DNA of 33,311 nucleotides from Verrucomicrobiota bacterium (GCA_021413535.1 JAIOQF010000180.1:1-33311); one strand, 5' to 3'. Positions 1 through 9,404 are shown, counted from the stretch's first letter. The notes: generated from the sequence alone by a model not told the origin. Made by a program: numbers and translations.

Positions 1-2049
1 TGTCACTGGGGCGGACCAGACGGGTTTGGCGATACGCCGGAACAGGAAAAAGCCCGAATCGACATGATGGCTGGTCTTTGCCGGGACTATCACTGGGCGC
101 TCTACAAATTCGATGCGGTCTGCGGCGAATTACGACCGGAAAAAGAGGCGGCCTTCATCCGCATGATGAAGGAGTCCAGGGTTCACAGCCCGGATCTTAT
201 CGCTTTGAATCATCGCCTGCCGCTCAGTGCGGAAGGGCTTTCCCTCATGACCACCAACTTGTGGGATGGAGAGGAAACCTATGTGGATGTTCATTTGGGC
301 AACCAGACCACTGCTCCGCACCATCGGGCCGGCGTCATGGCACGCAGCAACACGCCCAAGTTCGACCGGCTCCTGGAAGACCACGGTGTTTGTCTTTCAT
401 CATGCCTCGATAATTTTGATGACGACATGATCCTGCAGGCCTTCGGACGGAATCTCATTCTGGCTCCGGAAGTGTATGGCAATCCCTGGCTCCTGCGGGA
501 TGACGAGTTTCCGAAATTCGCCCGCATCTTTAATCTGGCGCGGCGCTATCGGGATATCCTGGTAAATGCCCTCGCAATGCCCGAAGCGAATTACGGCCCG
601 AATGCCGTGGCGCGCGGGAACGAAAAAACGCGGCTGCTAACCTTGCGTAACCAGTCTTGGGAACCGGTGACTTACACGATTTCCGCCGGTGAGGAGATTG
701 GACTGGCACCGGCCAAGAAAGTAGAGCTGCGGCAACTTCATCCCACAGAAAAAATTATTGGGACTTTTCCCTTCGGCGAGAAACGCCAGGTGACGGTGCC
801 GCCGTTTCGAGCCTGTCTGCTGCTGGCCACCACCACCGACTGTTCCGAAATCGGGATCGTGGGTTGTGATTACGAGGTGGTTCGTGACAAGGCTGACAAA
901 CCTGCGCTGGTGCGCCTGCTGGGGATGCCGGGGACGAGTGCCACGGTTTCAGTTTTGTCGGGCAGTCGAAAATTTTCTTCAGCTTCATTGTCTGGCCAGC
1001 AAAATGAAGAACTCGCCAAGGGCCAGCCGGCCACCGTCACCTTCGATGGCACGACGCTCACGCAACCCTGGCATCGCCAGCTCGCCGTTCTCTCGCCAGC
1101 AGAATTCCCAAAAGATGCCGAGGCGCTTTATGAAGCCACTTGTTACGCGGCGGACAACAATGCGCTCGAAGTTCGCTCATTGGAGCGTTCAGGGGAAACG
1201 AAGATTCCGGTCGTCAAAGCGGCTCGTGATGCATTCTTCAATCAACACGTGTTTGTCGGGCGCGGGTTGTGGGATCGGAATATGTTCGATGGTGATCCAG
1301 CGACCTGCTTCTTCGTTTCCAATCGTTCGCGCGCTTCGTTTCGCATCACGGAAGACGCACCATTCCGGATTGATTTTGGCGAATTGATCCAGCCGGATAC
1401 AATTGAACTGATCATCCCCGATCAATATTCATTGTTCAATTTGGTCGAGGGCGAAGGTGGATCGGTGGCGGAGGTCTCGGCTGATTTGAAAAATTGGAAG
1501 CGCATTCCCTTCATACATGGTGAAAAAAACAGGATCGCCGTGCCCCAGGGCATGGCCGTTCGGTATCTGAGAATCCCAAAATTCTCCTCTCGCATTTCTG
1601 AAGTGAATGCTTATGCCAAAAACCAGGCGCTGCCCCGCGCTCAATGGCGTGCTTCCAATCTATTCGGCTCCTTCGCAGGAATGAAATTTACCAAGGCCTG
1701 GACCGGAACCGTCCGTGTTGATGAGACGGCGAAAGGCTCATACCTGTGTGTGGCCTTGAATGGCCTCCATGGACAAGAAAATGCCTATGCTGCTTTGCGC
1801 GGCGCTGATGGGCGCTGCATCGGCGCTCCTGACCGCGCCACTTCCTATCCCTGCAATCCATGGGAAGGCTCCGTTTGCAAACGTGACAGCAACTACACTT
1901 ATTATTTTCCAATCACCCCGGAGATGGTGGGCAAGGATTTTGAGGTGGTGGTGCTCGGCGGTGTAAAAACAAACGATAAACTACGAGTGGAAGTGTGGCA
2001 GACTGCCCACGCCGCACCGTTTAGCGAAAAGCTGCTGCAATTGGAATGA
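1..2049 (+). CDS. Glycoside-hydrolase-like protein (TIM-barrel alpha-galactosidase-type, tentative), 5' truncated by the window edge
   Basis: Frame is open from base 1 (CHWGGPDGFGDTPEQEKARIDMMAGL...) through 661 aa of the ORF track to TGA at 2049. Central sugar-hydrolase-like region followed by a beta-rich C-terminus (discoidin/CBM-like WDRNMFDGDPATCFFVSN...). Confidence 0.75.
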   Translation, partial: CHWGGPDGFGDTPEQEKARIDMMAGLCRDYHWALYKFDAVCGELRPEKEAAFIRMMKESRVHSPDLIALNHRLPLSAEGLSLMTTNLWDGEETYVDVHLGNQTTAPHHRAGVMARSNTPKFDRLLEDHGVCLSSCLDNFDDDMILQAFGRNLILAPEVYGNPWLLRDDEFPKFARIFNLARRYRDILVNALAMPEANYGPNAVARGNEKTRLLTLRNQSWEPVTYTISAGEEIGLAPAKKVELRQLHPTEKIIGTFPFGEKRQVTVPPFRACLLLATTTDCSEIGIVGCDYEVVRDKADKPALVRLLGMPGTSATVSVLSGSRKFSSASLSGQQNEELAKGQPATVTFDGTTLTQPWHRQLAVLSPAEFPKDAEALYEATCYAADNNALEVRSLERSGETKIPVVKAARDAFFNQHVFVGRGLWDRNMFDGDPATCFFVSNRSRASFRITEDAPFRIDFGELIQPDTIELIIPDQYSLFNLVEGEGGSVAEVSADLKNWKRIPFIHGEKNRIAVPQGMAVRYLRIPKFSSRISEVNAYAKNQALPRAQWRASNLFGSFAGMKFTKAWTGTVRVDETAKGSYLCVALNGLHGQENAYAALRGADGRCIGAPDRATSYPCNPWEGSVCKRDSNYTYYFPITPEMVGKDFEVVVLGGVKTNDKLRVEVWQTAHAAPFSEKLLQLE

Positions 2050-2077
2050 TGAAATCGGGAAACAAGAGAATATGAAT

Positions 2078-2150
2078 TTCTAACGGCTCGGATCAGGCGA
2101 CAGCGAGCGGGAAGCGTCGATGACACGACACATGCCATACGAGCCGTTGC
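2078..2150 (-). other. attC-like imperfect inverted repeat (tentative)
   Basis: AACGGCTCG (2082-2090) and CGAGCCGTT (2140-2148) are perfect 9-bp arms. On the minus strand the distal end reads CGAGCCGTTAGAA, close to the GTTRRRY core. It lies about 40 nt after the stop of the orphan gene at 2189..2860. Confidence 0.3.
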
Positions 2151-2188
2151 CTGCATCCGTTTTGTTCGGTCTAGTCTGGCGATGATGT

Positions 2189-2860
2189 TCATAGTCTCTT
2201 GATCTCCAGTGTTACATCACCCGTGTTCGGGACCATGATGCTGTCAAAGTGCATCTGAAAAGGCGTCACTGACCTTACTGCAACCCGTTCGTCCGGTCGA
2301 ACAATATGGCCGTATGTGCGGCCACTTGGCTCGATCATCACGGAAGCTTTGCTCTCCGCAGAAAATGCAAGAACCAGGTCAATCCGATGTGGATGATGTG
2401 CTGAAAACGCAATGGAACCGTCTGAACTCGTGAGACCAGATCCTGTAGCAACACTGTTGTAGTTCCCAAGGCCCTCACCGAACTGAGAGCCATCCCATGA
2501 AACCTTCACGCCGGGGATCGGATGGCCTGCTGAATCCACTACCACTACTCTCATCTCGAAGAGTCCAGTGCGATAGAGAGCAACTCTCAGAGAAACCGCG
2601 ATGCCAAGCGCGAGAACAATCGCGATCACGAGCCTCGGCGGACTCTCAGTGAGTTCTTTGGGACGGAAAATGATGCAGCAAGCAAAGACCCCTGCGGCAA
2701 TCAATGCGAATTGAAGTCCAACAGCAACTGCAACGCCCTCAAGTGGTGCTCCTGGCCCACCACCTCGCTCAACGGAAGCGGCACTGAAGAAGATGCCGAC
2801 GGCAGCGAACAGCGATATGCCAGCCACAAAAACCCAGATGGCTAGCTTCACGAGTTTCAT
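2189..2860 (-). CDS. Hypothetical membrane protein with C-terminal carboxypeptidase-regulatory/Ig-like domain
   Basis: 223-aa ORF with three hydrophobic segments, then MRVVVVDSAGHPIPGVKVSWDGSQFG...TSSDGSIAFSA, typical of a CarboxypepD_reg-like fold. Confidence 0.65.
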   Translation of the reverse strand: MKLVKLAIWVFVAGISLFAAVGIFFSAASVERGGGPGAPLEGVAVAVGLQFALIAAGVFACCIIFRPKELTESPPRLVIAIVLALGIAVSLRVALYRTGLFEMRVVVVDSAGHPIPGVKVSWDGSQFGEGLGNYNSVATGSGLTSSDGSIAFSAHHPHRIDLVLAFSAESKASVMIEPSGRTYGHIVRPDERVAVRSVTPFQMHFDSIMVPNTGDVTLEIKRL

Positions 2861-3000
2861 GGCGATGGACTAGGTTTTTTGGCCGAACAGAGGGTTTATT
2901 GACGATTTTGCAGGATAGCCTGCGCAGGGCAATGTTATTCTGCGTTATTGCAAGAATATCATCTTGTATCTGACGGTTGGGTCAACTTGAGGGAGCGGTT

Positions 3001-3150
3001 TCATAGTGGCCCGGTGCCCCCGCGGGCGACGAGCATCAACCCAACGGCGATGGACGGCAGGATGAACCAGAGGAATATCTTCAAGCCAGCATCGACTGCC
3101 AGCAGGAAACTGCACTCGCGCGAGGACAGTTCAATGACCGAGGAGATCAT
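3001..3150 (-). CDS. Small (49 aa) single-TM membrane protein overlapping the end of the upstream CDS
   Basis: Manual translation: MISSVIELSSRECSFLLAVDAGLKIFLWFILPSIAVGLMLVARGGTGPL*. ATG at 3150 overlaps the stop of the chalcone-isomerase-like CDS (3131) in another frame. Below the size cutoff of the ORF track. Confidence 0.4.
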   Translation of the reverse strand: MISSVIELSSRECSFLLAVDAGLKIFLWFILPSIAVGLMLVARGGTGPL

Positions 3151-3679
3151 CACGAAGCTTGGAGCTCATGGGCTCGTCCCCCAGCCAGATTCGAAAATAA
3201 GCGGCCGCGAAATCGTAACCTGGAACAGTGGCCAGAACATCCCCGTTTAAGCGCAGGGTTGTGCCACGGCCCGGCACATAGGTGAGGGTGTAAGAGTCCC
3301 CCGGCTTCACATTGACGTAGGCACGGTTGAACTCCGCCAGCCGGGGTGCGAGTCTTTCGAACGTGTCGCCGAAGACGTTGCGGCGCAGGAGTGTGTCGCC
3401 GCCCTTGATGATATCAGCGGCGGTGAAGGCGCGGTAATAGACAAGCTCCAGGCGCATCGGAACATCATCCAGCGCCTTCGCATTCAGCTGCCCGGCACCG
3501 ATGTGCAGGGTGATGTCATAAATCTTCACAACGGACTTCCAGCGGAAAGTGGCCTGCCCCATGCGGACGAAATCCGCGCCATCCTCCTTGAGCACGGGTG
3601 GAGACGGAGCAACGTTGGCCGCGGGGAGTGAAACGGCGGAGATCAGGACGACGAGGCTGGCAAGAATGGGATGGATCAT
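3131..3679 (-). CDS. Secreted chalcone isomerase-like family protein
   Basis: Signal peptide, then ADFVRMGQATFRWKSVVKIYDITLHIGAG...LVYYRAFTAADIIKG...NVKPGDSYTLTYVPGRGTTLRLNG, the bacterial chalcone_isomerase-like pattern. Confidence 0.8.
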   Translation of the reverse strand: MIHPILASLVVLISAVSLPAANVAPSPPVLKEDGADFVRMGQATFRWKSVVKIYDITLHIGAGQLNAKALDDVPMRLELVYYRAFTAADIIKGGDTLLRRNVFGDTFERLAPRLAEFNRAYVNVKPGDSYTLTYVPGRGTTLRLNGDVLATVPGYDFAAAYFRIWLGDEPMSSKLRDDLLGH

Positions 3680-3816
3680 GTTAAAGGAAAAGCTGAGGGT
3701 GAAATTAACAGGGTGGCGCTGTGGCTGCGTGAGCCTACATTTAGTTATGCGCTCAGGACGGGTGAGTGGATTCGCGATAGGTGAGTTTCAGGGCTGACCT
3801 TGATGATTCCGCGAAA

Positions 3817-3924
3817 AAAGAGAGCTGGTTTCCAGCGCTTTATACAAATGCTCTACTACGAGAAGCAGTGCGACAGAGCGATCACGCTGCTCTTTGCAGT
3901 GAAAAGCTGCTGCAATTGAAATGA
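3817..3924 (+). pseudogene. 3' remnant of a paralogue of the first CDS in the window
   Basis: 3844-3924 aligns without gaps, stop codon included, to 1969-2049 (roughly 70% identity by eye). Encodes TNALLREAVRQSDHAALCSEKLLQLK* versus TNDKLRVEVWQTAHAAPFSEKLLQLE*. Confidence 0.6.
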
Positions 3925-3953
3925 CGATACTGGTAAACTTGCTCGTCCAATCT

Positions 3954-5462
3954 TTACGCCAAGATTTCCTGCACCACACGGCTTCCCGGTTTGGTGATGT
4001 TCGACAGTCGATGGTTGGCACCGGAGACGGGATAGGTCAGGCGTTGATGATCGAAGCCGAGCAGACGCAACAGCGTGGCATGGAAATCATGCGGCGATAC
4101 TTTGTTATCCACGGCTTCGTAGCCAAGGTCGTCGGTTTGGCCAAAACTGAAGCCGGGCTTCACGCCGCCGCCCGCCATCCAGACAGTGAAGGCACCGGGA
4201 TTGTGGTCGCGCCCGATGAGTTTCATGGTTTTACCGCCGCGATTTTCCTGCATCGGGGTGCGACCAAATTCACCACCCCAAACGACGAGCGTATCATCAA
4301 GCAAGCCGCGCTGTTTCAGATCGGTGATGAGCGCGGCGAGCGGTTGGTCGACGCTTTGACATTTATCCTTGAAGCCGCCGTTGAGCGCTTCGTGTGCGGC
4401 GGCTCCGTGGCTGTCCCAGCCCCAGTCGAAAAGCTGGATGAAGCGCACCCCGCGTTCGGCGAGCCGACGGGCGAGCAGGCAGTTGTTGGCAAAGGAGTCC
4501 TTGCCGGGCTCGGTGCCGTAGAGCCGGTGAATGTGCTCGGGCTCTTGTTTGATGTCGAACGCATCCGTGGCGCTGGTCTGCATGCGGAATGCCATCTCGT
4601 ATTGAGCGATGCGAGTGAGAGTTTCCGGATCGCCCACTTCGGCGGCGGTGCGTTGATTGAGTTCCGCCAGCGCATCCAAGGTGAGACGACGCTGGCTGCG
4701 GCTGATGCCTTCCGGATTGGAGATGAAAAGCACCGGTTCGCCCTGCGAACGACACTGCACGCCTTGATAGACGCTGGGCAGGAAGCCGCTGCCCCACACG
4801 CTCTTGCCGGCATCGGGATTTTTTCCGCCGCTGGTCAGCACGATGAAGCCGGGCAGATTTTGATTCTCCGAGCCGAGTCCATAAGTGGCCCAGGCACCGG
4901 CGCTGGGGAATCCGGGATTCTGCGTGCCGGTGTGCATCACGAGCTGCGCGGGGCCGTGATTAAACTGATCGGTGTGCATCGACTTGATGAAGCACAAATC
5001 ATCAGCGACACCCGCGAGCTTCGGCAGACGATCTGAGAACCACTGCCCGCTCTGCCCGTGTTGTCGGAAGGGATACTGCGGCCCCAGCATTTTTGGCACG
5101 CCCTGGATAAAGGCGAACTGCTTGCCTGCAAGCAGTGACGCGGGGCAGTCTTTGCCATCGAGTTTCTGCAACATGGGCTTGTAATCAAAAAGCTCTAGCT
5201 GACTTGGAGCGCCCGCCATGTGCAGGTAGATCACGCGTTGAGCGCGCGCGGTGAAATGTCCCTTGTCCGGCAGCAGTGGATGCGTGGAATCTTTCAGCAA
5301 GGGGCCGCTGGCGCCCCAGGCTCGGCCCATGGTGGAGGCGAGCCAGAGCGCGCCGAGGCCGCTGCTGCAATCGCGCAGAAAATGACGACGCGTGGAATGA
5401 ATTAAGGCGTGCTGTTGAATATCAAACTGCGTATTCATGGGAAGCGTCATGTTAGCGGACAA
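3954..5462 (-). CDS. DUF1501 domain-containing protein (Tat-type signal, sulfatase-like fold)
   Basis: STRRHFLRDCSSGLGALWLAST twin-arginine leader; HMAGAPSQLELFDYKP, GVRFIQLFDWGWDSHG, VVWGGEFGRTPM and GRDHNPGAFTVWMAGGGVKPG motifs. The start may be 5450 or 5438. Confidence 0.92.
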   Translation of the reverse strand: MSANMTLPMNTQFDIQQHALIHSTRRHFLRDCSSGLGALWLASTMGRAWGASGPLLKDSTHPLLPDKGHFTARAQRVIYLHMAGAPSQLELFDYKPMLQKLDGKDCPASLLAGKQFAFIQGVPKMLGPQYPFRQHGQSGQWFSDRLPKLAGVADDLCFIKSMHTDQFNHGPAQLVMHTGTQNPGFPSAGAWATYGLGSENQNLPGFIVLTSGGKNPDAGKSVWGSGFLPSVYQGVQCRSQGEPVLFISNPEGISRSQRRLTLDALAELNQRTAAEVGDPETLTRIAQYEMAFRMQTSATDAFDIKQEPEHIHRLYGTEPGKDSFANNCLLARRLAERGVRFIQLFDWGWDSHGAAAHEALNGGFKDKCQSVDQPLAALITDLKQRGLLDDTLVVWGGEFGRTPMQENRGGKTMKLIGRDHNPGAFTVWMAGGGVKPGFSFGQTDDLGYEAVDNKVSPHDFHATLLRLLGFDHQRLTYPVSGANHRLSNITKPGSRVVQEILA

Positions 5463-8280
5463 AACAGGCGTCCATATTGAGCAGGGTGTTGGCGACGAGT
5501 GTCATCGCCTTTGTGGCATCGGTGCCCGGCTCACTTAGAGCGCGCTGATGCAGCTTGAGCAAGGTATCGATCATTTTCTCGGGTGGTGTTGAAAGTATAA
5601 TCAACTGACAGCCGTACGCGATGTGTTCCCGCGTGGTGCTGCCGTGCGCGAGCATTCGTTTAGCCAGTGCCTGCGCCATCTCGATGTAAGCCGGATCATT
5701 CAGTGCGGCCAGTGCTTGCAACGGAGTGTTGGTAGCGATGCGTCGCGCCGTGCAGGTATCGCGGGCTGGTGCGTCAAACGTGAGCAGCCCAGGATAGCCG
5801 CTGGTGCGCTTGCTATAGGTGTAGAGAGCGCGCCGATAGCGATCCGGCCCGGTGGAGGTGGCCCAATTGGCACCGCTATAAACACTCTTCCAAATCCCTT
5901 CCGGCTGCGGTGGATAGACCGGCTTACCATACAGTTTCGGCGCCAGCAATCCGGAGATTACCAGCGCATGATCGCGCACCATCTCCGCCGTGAGACGCAC
6001 TCGCGGACCTCGGGCCAGAAAAATATTTTGCGGATCACTTTGCATCTGCGCGGGTAAAGCCGTGGAACTCTGCGCGTAGGTTGCGGAGAGCGCGATCTCA
6101 CGCAGGAAGGCTTTCACTGACCAGTGATATGTGCCGCGCAAACGCAGCGCGAGATGATCCAGCAACTCGGGATGCGTGGGTCTTTCTCCTGAAGTTCCAA
6201 AGTCCTCCAGCGTCGGCACGATGCCGCGACCAAACATTTCCGCCCACAGGCGATTCGCCAGCACGCGGGCGGTGAGCGTGTTTTGCTCGCTCACCAGCCA
6301 TTGCGCCATGTCGAGCCTGGTGAGCCCAGTGCGTTTCTGCGGTGGACGCGAGACTTCCGGGATGCCCGGCTGCACCAGTTCATCGAGCGCAAGCCGGTTG
6401 CCGCGCACAAAGACCCGCGTGGCCCGTTGCGCCGCTGCACTGCGCTCGCTCATCACCGGCACTTTCACGCCGGTGATTTTGCCGAGTGAAGTCCGCAGCA
6501 TTTCGAGCTTTTGCGCGCGCGCGATTCTGTTTTGATCCTGAGCCAATGTTGTCCAGCGCGAATCATTGCTCGTTGACCATACGAAATGCCGCAGCGGCGC
6601 GGCTTGGGTGCCGCTGTTAAAGGAAGCTTTTTGCGCCATCACCAGTTTTAAGATTGCGCCTGATTCAGTTTTCAATGGCGCATCAAGAACCACCACGCAC
6701 CAGCGCGGTCCAGCCAGCACCGGATAACCGCCAAAGCCGCCGGCATCGTCCGTGAGCGTGGCTTGCGAATCATACGGCCCAGCCACAAAATCCGCGAAGA
6801 CTTCGCGCAGCTTTACGGGAACAGCCTTGCCATCCTTGCCCGTAATTTCAAGTTTCAACTGCGAAAGCACGGAACCGCGCTCCGGCCATTTCTTGGGATC
6901 ATCCGAGTCGGGAAAAATCTGCAATCGCAGCGCCGTCACGCCTTGGACAGCGGCCATCGTCAGCGTATAGCTTACGCCGATCTGCAGCGTGCCGCTCGCA
7001 TCCACGCGTCCATCCTTTCCGATGGCAAGCACGCCGCCCGTGGTTTCGGTCTTGTCGGGAATCCATGTCTTCCACGAATCTTGCGTTTGTTTTGCAATCG
7101 CAAGGCCATCGTCATTCAGCGACTCGCGCAAGGTGGTTTGCTCACGGCTCAACTTCGCCACTTCATTACGCTCTGCCGTATCTTGTGGAAACGCGACCCG
7201 CGGAAAATCATTATCCAAATCGGTGTCTTCGGTGTTGTTGAAGAACGCCATGAACCGGTAGAAATCATCGTGCGGAAAAGGATCGTAAGGATGCGAATGG
7301 CATTGCACGCAGCCAAAGGTCGTGGCCTGCCAGGTCGTCCAGGTTGTTCCCACGCGATCGATCACCGCCGCCACGCGATACTCTTCGTCATCGGTGCCGC
7401 CCTCCGTGTTGTTTTGCGTGTTACGATGGAATGCCGTTGCCAGCAGATCATCGCCTGATGGCTGCGGCAGTAGATCACCGGCGAGTTGTTTGATCGTGAA
7501 CTGATCAAAGGGCATGTCGGCATTGAACGCGCGAATGACCCAGTCGCGCCACGGCCAGATGTCGCGTTCCGGATCTTTCTCGAATCCAAAGGTATCCGAG
7601 TAGCGCGCCAGATCCAGCCATACGGTAGCCCAGCGCTCGCCGAAATGTTCTGACTGCAACAGTCGATCCACCACGCGCTCCTTCGCCTTCCCCGCATCCA
7701 TGCCGCCATCCGCAATGAATGCTCCATACTCCTCCAGCGTCGGCGGCAGTCCTGTGAGATCCAGCGACACCCGCCGCAACCACGCTGCGGCATCCGCAGC
7801 TTTCGCCGGTTGCAGACCATGGGCATCAATGGCTGCCAGCACCCATTCATCCAGTCGCGATTTCGCCCAGTCGTTATTTTTCAAGACCGGCGGACTCGCC
7901 TCCACCGGCGGCACAAAGGACCAGTGCTCGCTCCACTTCGCGCCTTGTTCAATCCACGCCGTCAGCAGTGCGATTTCCGACTCCGACAAATGCGTTCCAT
8001 GATCCGGCTTCGGCATCACTTCTTCGGGGTCGGTTGAAGTCACGCGCTTGATCAGCTCCGACTCCGCCGGCTTTCCGGGCACGACGGGTTTCTCGCCCGA
8101 CTTGGCTGGGGCCATCGCCTTGTCCCGATAGATCAACGAAACACCGCCCGCCGCTTTCACGCCGCCATGACAGGCCGTGCAATGCTTGCTGAACAAGGGC
8201 CGGATGTCGCGGTTGAACGACACCTCTGCCGCCGAGACGGAGAACTGGCTTAAAATGAGCAGCGCTGGAATAAGCTTCAT
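5452..8280 (-). CDS. PSCyt1 / DUF1549 / DUF1553 planctomycete-type cytochrome c domain protein
   Basis: Signal peptide, CTACHGG and CVQCH heme motifs, DUF1549 block (RRVSLDLTGLPPTLEEY, RWATVWLDLARYSDTFGFEKD), DUF1553 block (TARVLANRLWAEMFGRGIVPTLEDFGTSGERPTHPELLD). Its stop overlaps the DUF1501 start. Confidence 0.93.
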   Translation of the reverse strand: MKLIPALLILSQFSVSAAEVSFNRDIRPLFSKHCTACHGGVKAAGGVSLIYRDKAMAPAKSGEKPVVPGKPAESELIKRVTSTDPEEVMPKPDHGTHLSESEIALLTAWIEQGAKWSEHWSFVPPVEASPPVLKNNDWAKSRLDEWVLAAIDAHGLQPAKAADAAAWLRRVSLDLTGLPPTLEEYGAFIADGGMDAGKAKERVVDRLLQSEHFGERWATVWLDLARYSDTFGFEKDPERDIWPWRDWVIRAFNADMPFDQFTIKQLAGDLLPQPSGDDLLATAFHRNTQNNTEGGTDDEEYRVAAVIDRVGTTWTTWQATTFGCVQCHSHPYDPFPHDDFYRFMAFFNNTEDTDLDNDFPRVAFPQDTAERNEVAKLSREQTTLRESLNDDGLAIAKQTQDSWKTWIPDKTETTGGVLAIGKDGRVDASGTLQIGVSYTLTMAAVQGVTALRLQIFPDSDDPKKWPERGSVLSQLKLEITGKDGKAVPVKLREVFADFVAGPYDSQATLTDDAGGFGGYPVLAGPRWCVVVLDAPLKTESGAILKLVMAQKASFNSGTQAAPLRHFVWSTSNDSRWTTLAQDQNRIARAQKLEMLRTSLGKITGVKVPVMSERSAAAQRATRVFVRGNRLALDELVQPGIPEVSRPPQKRTGLTRLDMAQWLVSEQNTLTARVLANRLWAEMFGRGIVPTLEDFGTSGERPTHPELLDHLALRLRGTYHWSVKAFLREIALSATYAQSSTALPAQMQSDPQNIFLARGPRVRLTAEMVRDHALVISGLLAPKLYGKPVYPPQPEGIWKSVYSGANWATSTGPDRYRRALYTYSKRTSGYPGLLTFDAPARDTCTARRIATNTPLQALAALNDPAYIEMAQALAKRMLAHGSTTREHIAYGCQLIILSTPPEKMIDTLLKLHQRALSEPGTDATKAMTLVANTLLNMDACFVR

Positions 8281-8309
8281 GGAAGTGGCAGGGAGTAATA
8301 CGTCAGCAG

Positions 8310-9215
8310 TCAGGCATTTTTCCGCATCATCGGCATCAATTGCACCAAGATTACTCCTGACAGAATCAGACCGCAGCCCATGAGCGCCCGACTCGACAGT
8401 GTTTGATTAAGCACCAGATATCCGGCCAGCGCGGCAAAGACGGATTCCAAGCTCATGATGATGGCAGCCGGCGCAGGAGGACAGTGCTTCTGGCAGATCA
8501 CCTGTAACGTGTAGCCGACCCCGATCGACATGATTCCGGTATAGACAATCGCGCCGAAGGCCGCCCGGATCTGACTGAATAAAACATGCTCGAAGATGAG
8601 TCCGGCCAGCGCGCTCAGGATTGCGCAGACCGCAAATTGGATACAGGCAATGCAGACGGGGTCGCCTTTATTCGCGGCATGATCGATGACTAAAATATGA
8701 CCGGCCCACAGCACCGCGCCCATCAAGGTCAGCCAGTCGCCCTTGGACACGACAAAATTTCCGGTCACGCTTAGAAAATAGAAACCGATGAGGCAGATTA
8801 AAATGCCCAGCCAGAGAATCTTTGGCGCTCTGTGCCTGAAGAAAATGCCCAGCAGCGGGACAAACAGAATATAAAATGCCGTGATGAAGCCGGAGTGGGC
8901 GCTGGAAGTAAATTGCAGGCCGATCTGTTGCAGGGCGGCGGCGGAAAATAGAAAAACGCCAGCGCCAACACTGCCTCGATAGGGCAGTTTGGTTTCGCCA
9001 GCGGCAGATGTCAGATTCTTCTTCCGCCAGATGATGACGGGGAACAAGCAGATGCTGCCCAGAGCGAAACGCAGCCCGTTGAAAGTCATCGGCCCCAGGC
9101 CCTTTTCCATGCCGATTTGCTGGGCCACAAACGCCGAGCCCCAGATCATGGACATCAGCAGAAGCAGCAGTTCATATTTGAACGCTCCTTTGTTCGAGGA
9201 AACTGGATCAGGCAC
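8310..9215 (-). CDS. DMT superfamily (EamA) transporter
   Basis: About 10 hydrophobic segments; SMIWGSAFVAQQIGMEKGLGPMTFNGLRFALGS and C-terminal ESVFAALAGYLVLNQTLSSRALMGCGLILSGVILVQ. The ORF is open to 9419; GTG at 9215 is the more likely start. Confidence 0.85.
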   Translation of the reverse strand: MPDPVSSNKGAFKYELLLLLMSMIWGSAFVAQQIGMEKGLGPMTFNGLRFALGSICLFPVIIWRKKNLTSAAGETKLPYRGSVGAGVFLFSAAALQQIGLQFTSSAHSGFITAFYILFVPLLGIFFRHRAPKILWLGILICLIGFYFLSVTGNFVVSKGDWLTLMGAVLWAGHILVIDHAANKGDPVCIACIQFAVCAILSALAGLIFEHVLFSQIRAAFGAIVYTGIMSIGVGYTLQVICQKHCPPAPAAIIMSLESVFAALAGYLVLNQTLSSRALMGCGLILSGVILVQLMPMMRKNA

Positions 9216-9322
9216 GAATGAATTTTGGGTAGGTGGACTAGGGCGCGTTGCAGCGTAGCAGAGGAGGGGAGGGGGCTCTACTTTTTCATGCGCGCAAGGT
9301 GCAGCAGATATATTTGGAGACT

Positions 9323-9404
9323 GGCGACATGTCGCCGCTCTGGTATGCCGTGACATGTCGCGGCATGGGAAAGCCCGGACATGTCCGAGCACTTCAAATT
9401 TACG
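9323..9404. repeat. Cluster of three ACATGT-centred palindromes; the last unit is shared with 15132..15169
   Basis: GGCGACATGTCGCC (9323-9336, perfect), ATGCCGTGACATGTCGCGGCAT (9345-9366, one T:G mismatch), CGGACATGTCCG (9376-9387, perfect). Confidence 0.8.

Noticed and set aside
2976-3045. GTTGGGT...ACCCAAC inverted repeat considered as a second attC site
   Set aside because: The boxes are in the wrong order (GTTRRRY before RYYYAAC) on both strands, and the region overlaps a plausible small coding ORF.
3921-5036. 371-aa plus-strand ORF
   Set aside because: Exactly antisense to the well-supported DUF1501 gene; a typical shadow ORF in GC-rich DNA with no recognisable domain.
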